This document shows, piece by piece, positions 47,847 through 59,239 of a DNA stretch of 64,000 nucleotides. The translations under genes and the position numbers were made by a program. Numbering within the stretch: the stretch's first letter is position 1; every line of letters starts with the position of its first letter. Source of the stretch: Laccaria trichodermophora (taxonomy: Eukaryota; Basidiomycota; Agaricomycetes; Agaricales; Hydnangiaceae); NCBI GenBank assembly GCA_018417955.1, contig JACTVC010000006.1:186001-250000 (forward strand), in the 5' to 3' direction. The notes beneath the pieces were generated by a model. That model was not told the DNA's origin. It saw nothing but the letters and a program-made list of their open reading frames with translations, and did no database searches.

Positions 47847-48576
47847 CTACAACTGCCCTAGGGAAAGAAGTCTCTCCAGTTCTACGATTCCCTCCTCAAT
47901 GTAGTTTTTGGGCCTGGTGAGTGCATCAGCTCTGGCACACACAAAGTCAACGAATGCTTTCCCACAGCTCGGTGTTATCCCTGTCAAATCCAGCTTCTTC
48001 ACTGTGTCTATCACGCCATCTGGGAAGATTGTGGCCCAGAGTGCCGATGGCTGTAGAATGCCCCTTCCAATTCGACTCCACCACATTATCTTCCAGATCT
48101 TGAGACAGGAAACGTGTTGCTTCTCATTGCAATCATCCGAAAGCCCTGGCAGAGCATCAAGACTCAACTGTGGGTGCATGGTAGGCGATTATCAACCGTT
48201 CCTGAGATATTGTCTCTTTAACCTTTGCCAAGACTCCAAATATTGGTAGGCCAATGTGATGGATGTCGAGGTTGGACAGATTAGATAACTTCATGGAGAG
48301 GCGGCAGAGTGAGAGGAAAGCTGGCTGAATGAATGATGGGATGTTGTAGGGACGTGCAAGTCGCAAGCGCTCAATTGGTGTCAGGTCTCTCTCCTTATAT
48401 TGGCCAAGCGCATATATCGCACTCTTTCTGACATCATCGCAGAGTTGGAACTTGTGTGCGAGCTTCAAGACAGGTTCTGGAGGGCGGGCATAGCCCGCAT
48501 AGCCCACATCGAAAGGACAGAAAATGTGGCGTCGTGGGCCAACGACGGTTGTATAAATTCGTGTTCGTAGTCCCAT
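47847..48576 (-). pseudogene. BTB/POZ-family protein gene fragment (C-terminal part)
   Basis: The exon near 48490-48200 reads PVLKLAHKFQLCDDVRKSAI and RDLTPIERLRLARPYNIPSF, the C-terminal helical region of agaric BTB/POZ proteins. The second exon (about 48150-47847) gives CLKIWKIMWWSRIGRGIL and LTGITPSCGKAFVDF, the usual family end with the stop at 47847. The BTB domain proper is missing upstream. It lies just inside a Helitron-like end, so it may be a captured gene fragment; this is inference. Confidence 0.6.
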
Positions 48577-48979
48577 TCGTCGTGTTCACAGTTCGTCCAG
48601 CTCAGTCAACGGAGGGTTGATGAGAGGAGGGAGAGCATATCTTCCGTGCCCTTATCTCCATCTAGGAGACCTGGTGGAGGCAAGGAAGTCGAGGAGGAGG
48701 TAGAGGTTATAGGGGCAGCATTGTACTTTGTGATGTGCACGACCATCGGATAATCGGAGTTGTAATTTGTGACCCGATGTCACATGATGGTTGAAAAAAA
48801 TTCATCTCTGCTCTCGCCCTTTCCTTTCAACCACAATCTTCCCCTTGCTTTTCCCTCAAGTCTTTCACCTGCTATCCACGCGCGGCACCTCCCATGTGCG
48901 AAAGCGAATAGGTAATCTCAAAGTTCTCCCTCTGTCTCACATTGCAAGTTAAACTCTTCGCAGAACTCAACAACCGGCG

Positions 48980-49432
48980 TTGTATGGTACACCCTCGGAG
49001 TCCCTCGCAAAAGCCAACCTTGTGTATGTATCCCCCTTCCTCACCCATTACCCACTGCCTAACCTCCCTTGTTCTAGTCTGTCATGGGCTGACACAGCTG
49101 TGTCCACATTCGGCCGCCTCTATGGCTCCAGCACATGCAAGCTCCCAACACACCTTCCCATCCTCCGCCTTCCCCTCGCTCTGTGCAAGTCCCCTGCACG
49201 GTTCACGGCTGCCTCCATCCCAGGCGCCCTGGTCGCTGTCGGGTTCTGGAGCCTTGTCGCACTGTTCCGGATTGGAGGGCAGGATGTGACCTGGGCACTT
49301 GAAGGTGGTGTCCGCGCCGCGGGACAACACCTTGGTGGTGGTCGGTGGGCGGGGTTGGCTCTATTGGGTTGGTGGCGGGAGCACAAGGAGAGCTCGGAGA
49401 CAGGCGATGATGGTGACATCCTTATTGACTAG
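48980..49432 (+). CDS. Hypothetical protein, low support
   Basis: Open 150 codons with a moderately hydrophobic C-terminal part (FTAASIPGALVAVGFWSLVALF) and an acidic end. Another frame (48942-49289) is open too. An intron may run from 49021 to 49078. No domain was recognised. It lies in the same presumed mobile segment as the BTB fragment. Confidence 0.25.
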   Translation: MYGTPSESLAKANLVYVSPFLTHYPLPNLPCSSLSWADTAVSTFGRLYGSSTCKLPTHLPILRLPLALCKSPARFTAASIPGALVAVGFWSLVALFRIGGQDVTWALEGGVRAAGQHLGGGRWAGLALLGWWREHKESSETGDDGDILID

Positions 49433-49920
49433 CATCATCTAGTAATTTTCGTAGATGCTGTTTGTAATTTGAAATATATATCTATTCTTCATTTACTCTA
49501 AGCTGGTTTCTTTCTGTGCTATGTCATCCAATACTGTCTATATCTGCCTATGTATAACTACAGGACTTCCATAATATGATACCATGGGGAGCTATATCGT
49601 GAGTAGCTAAGGCTATATATGTAATTATAGTGCTATATAAACTGATGGTGATGCTATGGGGTGCTATATAAAGGGGGTTGCAAAAGTGCTACTGTAGCTA
49701 TCAAAACTATATTGTGCGATGTCACAACCACTTTTTTTCCTGATGATGATTACATTTCCGTACTCTTTGTAGAACCTTTCTGATCATTTTGGCACTGATG
49801 GATCAGTAGTTTTGGCTTTGGTGGGTTCAATCAACATTTTGGCATAGTAAGTAGTTGATAAAATTTGGTAATGATTCGGCAATCACATTCAGCATCAACT
49901 CTGGTCTCTAAGCTAATGGA
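49433..49920. other. Intergenic, CTATATA-rich
   Basis: Several GCTATATA/CTATATAA motifs occur at 49590-49690. No gene was found; this could be the terminal part of an unidentified element. Confidence 0.35.
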
Positions 49921-52443
49921 ATGGACCTTCCTGCATTACTGGTGACCATTCCAAAGTTCCCTGTGTGTAGAGAAAACCAACCCCCTTGGTCATCCAATGC
50001 TGAAGCAGCAAGGGCGATCATGAAAAACACATATGATCATGCTCACACTGTCTTGTGCCAAGAGGCAGACCCGGTTCGTTTTAGGTTTCATCTTGAGATC
50101 ATTGTCAACACTCTTCCTGTTTTGGTGGCAATGGAAGAAAGCCAACAGATGGAGCAGATTTCAGTGGGCTGGCTGGAGGAGACTACTATTGTTCTGGGCC
50201 TATTGGCTGTTCACCTGAAAGCTGCCATCGAAAGTGTTAATGATTTGTATGCTCCTTTGCTTCGTAATGCAAGCCTGATTGCTAAAATCATTACACAAAG
50301 ATCTTCTACAAGTATTGGACACCTCGCACCAGTCACTGTGGTGCATAATCGTCGTCGAGGGCAACCATGCAAAGTTGTGGATCCAGCATATGTAAAAGAA
50401 GCTATGACAACTCAACAAAACATCTCAGTCTCAAAGCTAGCAAGGCAGCTAAACATTGATTGTCATACCCTCAAATATTACATGAAACTTTACGGAATCC
50501 ACTGCAGTTTTTCCAACATGTCAAACATCGAACTCAATGACTTGGTGAGACAGTACAAGCAGAGCAAACCAGATTGACTGGTAGCTGCCAATTACATGAT
50601 GTAGTTATGGCAGCTGCCATAAAAAAACTTCATCAGCTACCATGAATGAATGAAATGCCTTTTCATTGATTCACGGCACCTGTTTCATTCAAGATACTTT
50701 ATTCTGTTTCATTCATTCCCGGCAACTGTTCATTTTTTTTTTCATTCATTGCCATGGAGAATGAAATCGTTTTTGTTTCATTTCATTTCAATTCTTTCTT
50801 CATTCCTACTGGCAAGAATGAAATTTATTCTGTTTCATTCATTCCTGGCAACTATTTCATTCTTTGTTTCATTCTTACCATAGAATTTTCATTTCAGGCA
50901 GTTATTTCATTTTCATTTCATTCTTTCAGGCAACAATTTCGATGTTTTAATACACACCTAAATAATGAAATAATATACAATTATGCCTGATATGTGTTGT
51001 GCCCTACTGCAGTGGTGTGGGAGGCCATATCAGAGTACTTTTGCATTTGAGGCTCAAATACATAACAAGATAGGCATACTGTTACCAAATATGGCACTTT
51101 AATATTTTACATCAATTACATAATCATTTTCCCAGCTCTAACAATAAAGCAATGGATGAAACAGTTGTCATGGTGGAATGAAATAAAAAATGAAGTAGTT
51201 GCTGTGAATGAATGAAACAGTTGCCATGAATGAATGAAACAGAATAAATTATCTCAAATGAAACAGGTGCTGTGAATCAATGAAAAGGCATTTCATTCAT
51301 TCATGGTAGCTGATGAAGTTTTTTTATGGCAGCTGCCATAAATACATCGATGTAGAATGCAGCTACTAGTGCCAGATTCTGGGGTCTGTTATCTTGTGGG
51401 TTCACTTCAAATGCGAGGCATTCATGTGCAGCAGAAGCACCTTTCCCTAGCTATTCATCGAATTGATGGACTTGGCCAAACTTTATGCCAAAGAGCTGCC
51501 ATTCAGAGGTGAATATAAACATCTCCGCAGCCTAATGCACTTTGGCATTGTGATGGACACCACAAACTCATTCACTGGGGCATTGTAATTCATGGGATGA
51601 CTGATGATTATTGTTGGACAGTAAGTTCCAACAACCAGATTTGCTGATTTCAAGTGCACCAGCAGCTGATGACATCCGATTTAGGTGATGGGTATCGATG
51701 CTAATGACAACAACCATGGATCAACAGTACTCTCTGTTTTTTGTAATGCTATTGAAGAGTTTGGAATGCCCTCATGAATGCGTGAGGACCAGGGTGGTGA
51801 GAACATGGAGCTTGCTGTCCATATGATTGTCCACAAAGGACCAAATCGAGCATCCTTCATGTGGGGATCATCAGTGCTATATATTCAATCAAGTTACTTA
51901 TACAGCTGACCTACCATGTCTAGGTCCACTTGTAACACAAGAATAGAACATCTGTGGGTTGAAGAGAATTCGCCTGTGCTTGGAGGGGATCTTTTTCGAG
52001 GCTTGAGCATCTTCACAAACTTGAAAGAAAGAACCCTCATCATCTCTGGTTATTGCACCTGCTGTTCTTACCTGCAATCAAGAAGGACTGCCACCAGTTT
52101 CAAGATGAGTGGAATGCTCACCCAATTTCAGGACCTGACACAAATGATTGCAGCCCAAATGTAGGTCACTGACTACAAACAATCTGTCACCACTCATTTA
52201 TATCATGGATAGGATCTATGGTTTCTTGGTCAAACAGAAAATGGACTTTATTTGGATGATGAATTTGAAGGTGTTCACCCAAGCGTACTAGAGAGATTCT
52301 ATGGTACCACAAGACACAGAGTCATCCGCTCACCTCATCAAACTGGTGCCAGAAATCATCCTGAGGAAGAGGATGACAGCGGTGACTTAGAGCCTGATAG
52401 TCTTGAAGATCTCATTGCTGCAGATCAAGAGCATCACATTTGA
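49921..52443 (+). pseudogene. Integrase-core (Ginger-like) transposase relic
   Basis: The first part (218 codons) has a helix-turn-helix-like segment RRRGQPCKVVDPAYVKEA and ISVSKLARQLNID. The frame is cut at 50576 by a 796-bp element and resumes at 51379 as SGVCYLVGSLQMRGIHVQQ. Next come degenerate integrase-core segments: VMGIDANDNNHGSTVLSVF, REDQGGENMELAVHMI (DDE strand) and RIEHLWVE (the catalytic-Glu region). Several TGA/TAG stops and frame changes follow, so it is dead. Agaric relatives are annotated as integrase core domain proteins of the Ginger type; the exact superfamily is inferred. Confidence 0.7.
50576..51371. mobile_element. Long-TIR element, family 1 copy A (GACTGGTAGCTGC)
   Basis: The outer ends GACTGGTAGCTGC and, inverted, CACTAGTAGCTGC are followed by about 80 bp of near-perfect inverted repeat (including ATGGCAGCTGCCAT and CTTCATCAGCTACCATGAAT). 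The flanks are a 7-bp duplication CCAGATT (50569-50575 and 51372-51378). The interior is rich in ATTCATT/GAATGAA motifs and has no coding region. Its removal restores KPDSG in the integrase relic. Confidence 0.8.
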
Positions 52444-52483
52444 CATGCCCCAACAAAAGTTCTGAGCTCTTTACTCTCCCCCA

Positions 52484-52760
52484 CCTATTCCTACCAGACT
52501 CCTACTGGATTCCTGGAATCCTACTGGACTGGACTAGGACTGGGACAATTTCATGCTGGCTGATCACCATACAAATTTTGTACCCTAGTCCTAGTGGAGT
52601 CATAGTAAACTCCTACTGGAATGGTCCCAAATCACCAGGAATTGTGGAATTCTGCTGGATTTTTAAGGAATGGGTATAGTGGAGTCCAGTACAAGGAGTC
52701 CAGTAGGAGTCCAGTAGGAGTCCAGTAGAAGTCCAGTAGGAATTTCCAGGGACAGGGAGC
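52484..52760. repeat. GGAGTCCAGTA repeat cluster with inverted arms
   Basis: TCCTACTGGA-type units on the left (52490-52540) face GGAGTCCAGTA direct repeats on the right (52680-52745; five units). This looks like a small foldback or the end of a larger TIR element. Related GGACTCCA motifs are found in the ends of the 60242-62024 element. Confidence 0.55.
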
Positions 52761-52810
52761 CCAGTGGGACCAGCAGTTTGTCACTGTTGTTATTATATAA
52801 TATTAAAAAA

Positions 52811-52903
52811 GGCACAACATGGCAGAATTGAACTCTCAACCTTACAGACAGAGTGGAAAATACTTCATACCAAGCACTTTACCAGTTGCACCACAACAGC
52901 ATT
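52811..52903 (-). ncRNA. tRNA-like sequence (SINE head or tRNA relic)
   Basis: On the minus strand TGGTGCAACTGG fits a pol III A box and GAGTTCAATTCTGCC fits a B box, about 55 nt apart. The sequence can be folded only partly as a tRNA and lies in mobile DNA. Confidence 0.45.
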
Positions 52904-52969
52904 ATTACAGGTCAGTATTATATGCTCTATATACCAACGTGTTACGTACTGACCTCCTTCCTAGAAAGG

Positions 52970-53408
52970 ACATCAGCGAATTCTGTGAGTGGGAATTTTG
53001 CCCAAACCCTCAACCCACGACAACACTCAACAACACCACCATCACCACCCTCTTGCTCACCCACCACATACATGTTGCCTCGTCAATAGCGACCACCATG
53101 ACCACAATGGACAACCACAACACATGACCACAACAACAACAATGGCCATGACAGACAACAACAACAAACGACCATGGCACGCAATGACGACCCCACCCAC
53201 AGACACGACAACCACCCACAAACCACAAGCACCCACTGACACGACAAACAAGAAAGACGAGACCCAGCAACGACCCCCACCTGCCAACGACAACCATAAC
53301 ACCCACCACCACAAATGACAACTGCCGCCCACGAAAAACGCCCAGCACCCACAAACAATGCCTGCTGCCCACGAAAAACATCCAGCACCCACAAACGACA
53401 ACCACCGC
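52970..53408. other. CA-rich low-complexity DNA
   Basis: Long stretches of CACCAC/CAACAA/ACGACAAC repeats give spurious Thr/His-rich or Val/Cys-rich ORFs on both strands. No gene is supported. Confidence 0.6.
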
Positions 53409-54259
53409 AAGGTCTTTATTGTCCTCCACTGATCCCTGCCGGAACCCGGCGGAATCTGTGGAATTCCTGGAATTCCGGAGGAATCAAATTTGGCAGAGGG
53501 CCCTGCCAAATTGATCAAACAATTCCACGGAATTTTGAATGGAATTCAAATTCCGCTGGAATGGTTCCGGTGATCACCCGGAAGGAATGCTCACGGAATA
53601 TGACGGAACGGAATTCCTGACACCCAAATCAAGCATCGGCAAATGCCGACGCTTGATTTGGGCGTCATCAACAAACAAACCTCTTTCCTCTCAACCACCA
53701 CCTTCATCCACAACGCCCACCCATTGCCACGTCACAACGATCACCTGTTGTCACCACCACCCACGACGCTTGTCAATCCGCAACCCCAACCACCTCGATG
53801 TGTCAAGAACAATGCAAGAACGCCACGTCACCAGCAACCGATGCCACGTCGCTATCAGCAACGTGGCATCCAGACAACGAACGACGACGTCGTTCGTCGT
53901 CATCCAAAGGTAAGTCCACCCCACGATTGACTACGAAAACGCGACACGACGACAACAGGACATGACGGTGACATGCCACGACATGACAACGACAATGCAA
54001 CACCATGAGAACACAACACGATGACAACACAACACGATGACAACACAACACGACGATGGCAACGCAGGACGACAACAACGCGTGCCTGTGTCGTTGGACG
54101 ACGAAAACACGACAACACGACACGACGGCGATGCGACACGACAACGACAACGACAATGCAACACAACGACGGCAACGCAACATGACGATGGCGACGCAAC
54201 ACGACGACAACGGGCCCACATCGTCGAGCGCCCATGTCATCGAGCGCCCATGTCGTTGA

Positions 54260-54480
54260 GCCTTCTTTCCCTCCCCCCTTCCTTTCCCTCCCCCCTTCCT
54301 TTCCTTCCTATCCCTCCCCCCTTCCTTTCCCTCCCCCCTTCCTTTCCCCCTCCCCCCTTCCTTTCCCCCTCCCCCCTTCCTTTCCCTCCCCCTTCTCTAT
54401 CCCTTCCTTATGTGTACCTACCTGTACCCATCTTTCCCCCTCCCTTCCCTTCCCCCTCCCTTCCATCCCTCCTCCCCCCT
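54260..54480. repeat. Polypyrimidine tract (CCTTCCTTTCCCTCCCC units)
   Basis: Imperfect tandem CCTTCCTTTCCCTCCCCC units with very strong strand bias. The tract is mirrored as a polypurine tract at 60510-60990. Confidence 0.85.
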
Positions 54481-54494
54481 TCCCTATGCCTACT

Positions 54495-54660
54495 GTAATA
54501 AAATAGATTTCATGTATCAATAAAATACATTAAAAATTTGTTCTATTGAGATCTTATGGCTTGAATAGGTGTGAATTTGTAGTAAAATAGATTTTATGTC
54601 AATAAAATACATTGAAATTTATCTACTGAGGTCTATGACTTGACTAGGTGTGAACTGTAT
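54495..54660 (+). repeat. Two-copy tandem repeat of about 85 bp
   Basis: Units start TAAAATAGATTT and contain CAATAAAATACATT and TAGGTGTGAA. The two copies are about 80-85% similar by eye. Confidence 0.65.
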
Positions 54661-55078
54661 AAGAAATTTTGTCTGTTGAGGAATTGAATTACTGCAGATT
54701 AAGTCTCTAGCTCAGTGCTGATCTATTCTGATTTATAACCTAAATAATGAGATTTTCTGCCTATTCCACTTGGATTCCTGCATATTCCAGTTGGATTCCT
54801 TCAGATTTCCTGGAATCCTCTGGAATTCCGGAATTCCGGCCGGAATCCATGGAATCTGGTAGGAATCAGTGGAGGAATGGAAAGTATTGCCATGTCTTGT
54901 CATTCAAGGTATGTTCAACCATAATATTTTCCACAGTTTTGCTGACGGCCACATGGAGCCAGGCAATGCAGTCTCTTATGTGACAGTGGATCGCAGTTCA
55001 ACAGCCCACTGTGGATTTTTTCCATGGTATAAAACAGTGAGTACAACACCACATTCACCACCCCAGTCTTCTCCTGAC

Positions 55079-56329
55079 ATGTCTGACATAGGCTGTGCTG
55101 TGGATGCGAACAGCAACCTTCTCGACGCCTCTGAAATTGTATTCTACAACGATCCAGACGACGACACACCCATTTCTGGCCCTGGAGCTCTGCCAAAACC
55201 CTCAATTCACCCATTCTTCTCTCACAGCGCCCCTCCCGCTCACATCATTGCTGGTGCCTGTCACAGCTCTCGTGTGTCATGCCCTTCTGCCAGGCTTGTC
55301 GATCCTGACAATGCCAAGTTCAGTGCCTCTGTGAAACGCAAGGCAAATGGCAGCATTGACGGCTGCCGAGTCTCCCAGAAGACTGAGAACACCAAGTCTG
55401 TGAACAAGTTGAATGTGCCTGGAGACGACAACTTGAACAACGCATCTGATGATGAGGATCTGCTGCCATTGGAAGATATCGATGATGATGAGGAGGAGGA
55501 GGAGGAGGAGGATGGGGATGCGAAAACTGAAGCTGGCGACAAAGCGGAGTATCTGGAAACTCTGGCCATGATGATCACTGATCAGGAGGTAATTCATTCA
55601 ATCTTATTATGTATATTACTCTATTAACTCTCATTACAGGCTGCTATGCCACACACCAAGCAAGATCACACTGCAGATGTGCGAACCATTTTCCAGAAGG
55701 ACAACAAATACAAGAATGTCAATATGGGAGTGATTGAAAAAGGACACTGGTGTAAGATTTGTCGGTAAGTTGCTTTTTTAGTGTCTCGAACAATCACTTC
55801 TACATCAATTACAGCTCAAAGGGAGTACAGTGCAAAGCTTGCTTCTTCACAGGTGGTATTACCATGTTAAGGACCCATATTGGCAGGTTTGTTGACAGCC
55901 TTGTATCTTTTTGTCTTTTACTTAACTCATATCTTCCATAGGCATCCAGACCACATCGCGATCTACAAGGAGTGTTGTGAGAAGCTTAGCATTCTGATGC
56001 ACGACTGCATTTTTTTCCGAACCCCAAAGGAAGGTCCCAACAATGGGTATGTCATATTATAGTATCACAGCTAATCTACTAACATAATTTTCTGTCTAGA
56101 ATGAGACAAGGCAACTTAGATGACATCGTCACTCGCCAAGCGTGCCCTCCAACGTTCACAACCAATGGACTGCTTGATTATCTCATAGAACTGGTAGTGT
56201 GCGAGGACAAGGTAGATATTTAATCTCCCTAAAAACTGGCAACTTACTTTGTCCCTCTAGGCCTTCCAGCTCATTGACAAGAGCCCTTTCCGCTGGCTTC
56301 TCATGTACACCTGGCCCTCCCTCAATGAA
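55079..56329 (+). pseudogene. hAT-type transposase, N-terminal part (copy A), cut by an element
   Basis: From MSDIGCAVDANSNLLDASE the exons read an acidic N-terminal region (a Glu/Asp run at 55490-55520), TIFQKDNKYKNVNMGVIEKG, then WCKICR and SKGVQCKACFFTGG with RTHIGR. This is a BED-type zinc-finger pattern, C-x2-C...H-x(3-5)-H. Then follows AFQLIDKSPFRWLLMYTWPS near 56260. Introns are short GT-AG (for example 55588-55639 and 56041-56099). The coding sequence stops at 56329, where a long-TIR element begins; the catalytic core is missing. Confidence 0.65.
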
Positions 56330-57120
56330 GACTGGTAGCTACCATTTACATCATGAAAATGTGGCAGTTGCCACAGGCCATCTTGATCAGCTACCACATT
56401 GGAATGAAACAGTTTTTCATTCCTGTCCATGGCGACGAAATAGAACTGCTTGCGACGAACTGGAATTTCTTTCATTTTGGCTTCATCCATGTCCTTGAGC
56501 TGCCTCATTTTTGTTTCATTCATTTTGGGGCATGTGTTTCATTCCATTGTGAGATGGGAGGTGATTATGTAATTGATGGGAACAAAATGTAAGTGCCCTA
56601 TTTGGCAACACCACTGCTAGCTCTTTGCATATATCTGCCTCAAATCCAAAAATACCCCCATATGGCTGCTCAACCCACTGCAGAAGGGCACAACCCATAT
56701 CAGGCATCATTTGTATATTATTTCCTTATTTGTACATGTACTACATCATTGAAATAACTGTCCAGAAAGAATGAAATAATAATTGAAAATGAATGAAATA
56801 TTCAATCCTCTGGCAAGAATGAAACAAAGAATGAAATAATTGTCAGGAATGAATGAAGCAGAATCAAACTTATTCTTTCTGGCAGGAATGAAACAGAAGT
56901 GAGAATGAAACAGAATGAGGCAAAAGGTGTTTCATTTTCCCTGGAAAAGAATGAAACAAAAAATGAAAAAATCATCGCAAATGAATGAAACACACCTTTT
57001 CTGAAGAAATGAAATAAGTGCTGTGAATGAAATGAAATCATTTCATTTCATTCACAGTAGCTGATCAAGATGCCTCACAGCAACTGCCACGTTTTCATGA
57101 TGTAAATGGTACCTACTAAT
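56330..57120. mobile_element. Long-TIR element, family 1 copy B
   Basis: Left GACTGGTAGCTACCATTTAC and right (reverse complement) ATTAGTAGGTACCATTTAC are inverted, followed by ATCATGAAAA-GTGGCAGTTG on both sides and TGATCAGCTAC. The interior is full of GAATGAAA/TTTCATTC motifs like the 50576-51371 element. No matching target duplication was seen: the two flanks are different hAT fragments in opposite orientation. Confidence 0.75.
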
Positions 57121-57138
57121 GTGGATTAGACCATTAAC

Positions 57139-57705
57139 TCATATTTCAATCATAAGTAGTCTCACCTTGTGATCAGCATCAGCCATCTCTTGAAGATGCT
57201 GATATGTCGCAGCATTGACACCAGCATTGACATCTTCAGTGGTGACACTCGCATCACCGTCAGAGGCCACACCATTGGAAGCTGCCCTGTCAGAAGCCTC
57301 ACCATCAGAAGCCTCGCCATTGGAAGCCTTGTCATCCATGTCAGTGACAACCTTGTGGGAAATTCGACAGCCAGAAGGGACAACACCAGCCTTGCACTTT
57401 CCACAAGCATTTCCTGATGAAGGGCCAGCTTGGTCTTCAGTGTTAGGCATAGCCTCAAGTACACAGTGAGAAGGGTGAAGAGTGTGTATGGAGTGACGAG
57501 CCCCACTGACAATCTGAGCAGGTGCAGCAGCTCCAGTGAAAAATGGATGGACAGTGGGTGCCGCAGCCTGCTCATCAACCACAGACTCAGGAGCCAGAAA
57601 AGGCAGAGTTTCGTCCTTGTTGTAGGACCACTCCATCTCAGAGGCGTCCTTGAGTGAGCCATCAGCACGACAAGTGGGGCTGAGAAGGTTATCAAAAGGA
57701 GACAT
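57139..57705 (-). pseudogene. hAT-type transposase, N-terminal part (copy B), inverted relative to copy A
   Basis: Starts MSPFDNLLSPTCRADGSLKD at 57705 (minus). LKDASEMEWSYN and VHPFFTGAAAPAQIVSGARHS align with LDASEIVFYND and IHPFFSHSAPPAHIIAGACHS of copy A at 55079. A GEASDGEAS repeat region follows. The ORF ends at 57139 next to the family-1 element, and the zinc finger and catalytic parts are absent. Clearly a paralogous transposon gene rather than a simple inversion, because the sequences differ. Confidence 0.65.
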
Positions 57706-58126
57706 GGAATCTTCGAAGTGGGTAAGAGTTTTAATTTGAAGAGATGGGTGCCTTCACTCAACAACTTCTCACCTTTATATACAATTTCTGGTCAGACTAC
57801 ATGTTGGCATACGCAATTTGTTTTGAAGTGAGGGAAAGAAGGGGTGAGATTTAAGGGGGTTATCTTGGTAAGAAAACACATCGGCGTTGAGGCCGAAGAG
57901 CAAGACAGCACCATTACACTAATTTGAAATAACTGCTCCTCAGAAAAAATATCTCCAGTTGTGCTAATTCAAGGTGGGCACTGACTGAACCCATTTCGCC
58001 ATTTGGGTATCTCTTTGTGTCTACCCCATCTTGCATAAATTCAGTATGAGGTGCGTCATAGAGTCATTGCATTAATCGGGAATCTCAAATGCACAACAAT
58101 TACTGCTCAGTCATCAGTAATTAAGC
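57706..58126. other. No supportable gene
   Basis: AT-rich spacer between the hAT fragment and a small MITE. Confidence 0.4.
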
Positions 58127-58375
58127 AATTTAGTTTCCAGTGGTTTCTCAACCCAGAAAACCAGAAAAAACAATAAAAAACCAAAAAAAACCCTGAAACC
58201 TGGCAACTTGGAAACCCATGTCCCTTTGTCAGGAAACCTGCCAGCAGGGTTTCCCAAAGTTAAGCCTAAATAAACTTTGCCCTTTACTAATTGTAGTATA
58301 TATTCCCTTTTCAGGTGTCCCAGGTTTCTGGAACTGAAGAAATGGGGAAAACCAGCAAAAACCAGAAACTAAATT
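58127..58375. mobile_element. Small MITE (TIR AATTTAGTTTC)
   Basis: Starts AATTTAGTTTCCAGTGGTTT and ends with the inverted AAACCAGAAACTAAATT. It is 249 bp, with no coding capacity. A clear target duplication was not seen. Confidence 0.55.
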
Positions 58376-58609
58376 GACATTTTGCTGATGCACAATTTTT
58401 CAGGCTTCCATGGAACTGTACAATTTCAAATCACCCATTCGAACCTGTTCAAACGGGTTCACACCTGTTCACAAAAATTCAAAAATCTCTGAACTGAAAA
58501 CAGAACCTGACATTTGTCACCCCAGGTACTGAACTTTGGACTGAACATGCTGTTCAGTTCAGGATGGTTTGGGTTTGAACTGAAGTTCGGGACTGAACTT
58601 CTCCACCAC

Positions 58610-59239
58610 TAGACATTACAATCAAAGTCAACCTGAGCACCGAACAACTCAGGAAGTACTCAAAAGAGTTTGAGGAATCTGTTCAATCCGCCAGTGGCAT
58701 CTTCTGTTGGTCGAACAGTGGAATCTCACACTCTAAGGTTTTGGAGAGAGGAGCAGACATTCTTTCCACCAGCGGTGGCGTCGTCATCTGTATCCCTGGT
58801 CCACAGGTGTGTTTGTCAATTCACCACTAACTTAGAACTACTTACTCAGTTATGTTGTGCAGATCCTGGGGTACATGCTCCAATACATTGATAACAACTT
58901 GAGTCAAGATCTCAAAGTCAATCTCCCAGATAACTTCCTTATCTCTGACAAGGATTATGAAGCTGGCTTTGACAAATCGACAACTCACCTACAGTACTTA
59001 GAGCAGCTCATGTGTTGGCTTCCCCTTTCACAAATTTATACACCGACATCCCTGCAGCAGCCACTGCTATTTATCTGTTCAAGGGTGTTTCTCTGCCTGA
59101 GGAAGTTTCTCCTCTCAAGGAAGTTTACCTTCTTGAAGAAGTTTCCCTCCCCAAGGAAGTTCTTCCTCTTGAAGAAGTTTCTCTTAAGGAGGTTTTTCCT
59201 CCCAAGAACATCAGGAAATCAGTTGAGATCTATGTAAGT
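58610..59239 (+). pseudogene. Interrupted ORF of unknown family (5' part; continues at 62122)
   Basis: An exon running from about 58617 to 58807 reads VNLSTEQLRKYSKEFEESVQ and SGGVVICIPGPQ. After an intron (58808-58861) comes ILGYMLQYIDNNLSQDLKVN. A repeat-like stretch (SLPEEVSPLKEVYLLEEV...) ends at KSVEIY. Here a 2872-bp element is inserted. Beyond it 62122 continues VSMAKLQPRTIFLMEVSPLE to a TAG at 62226. The frame across the join is open only if the insert and one 10-bp copy are removed. One frame change near 59010 is needed. No family was recognised; it is probably transposon-derived. Confidence 0.4.

Larger units (their letters stand above)
53409..54890. mobile_element. Low-complexity TIR element (family 2, copy A)
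   Basis: The left end (TCTTTATTGTCCTCCACTG followed by GGAATTCC-type units) and the right end (reverse complement TACTTTCCATTCCTCCACTG followed by similar units) are inverted. The interior has a CACGACGACAAC-rich block (53640-54260) then a polypyrimidine block (54260-54480). The same order is found, inverted, in the 60242-62024 element. No target duplication was recognised; coordinates are approximate. Confidence 0.55.

Noticed and set aside
53010..53518. Long Val/Cys/Trp-rich and Thr/His-rich ORFs
   Set aside because: They arise from CA-rich simple sequence and are open on both strands at once.
54037..54498. ORF of 153 codons on the plus strand
   Set aside because: Crosses two simple-sequence blocks of a transposon; no protein-like features.
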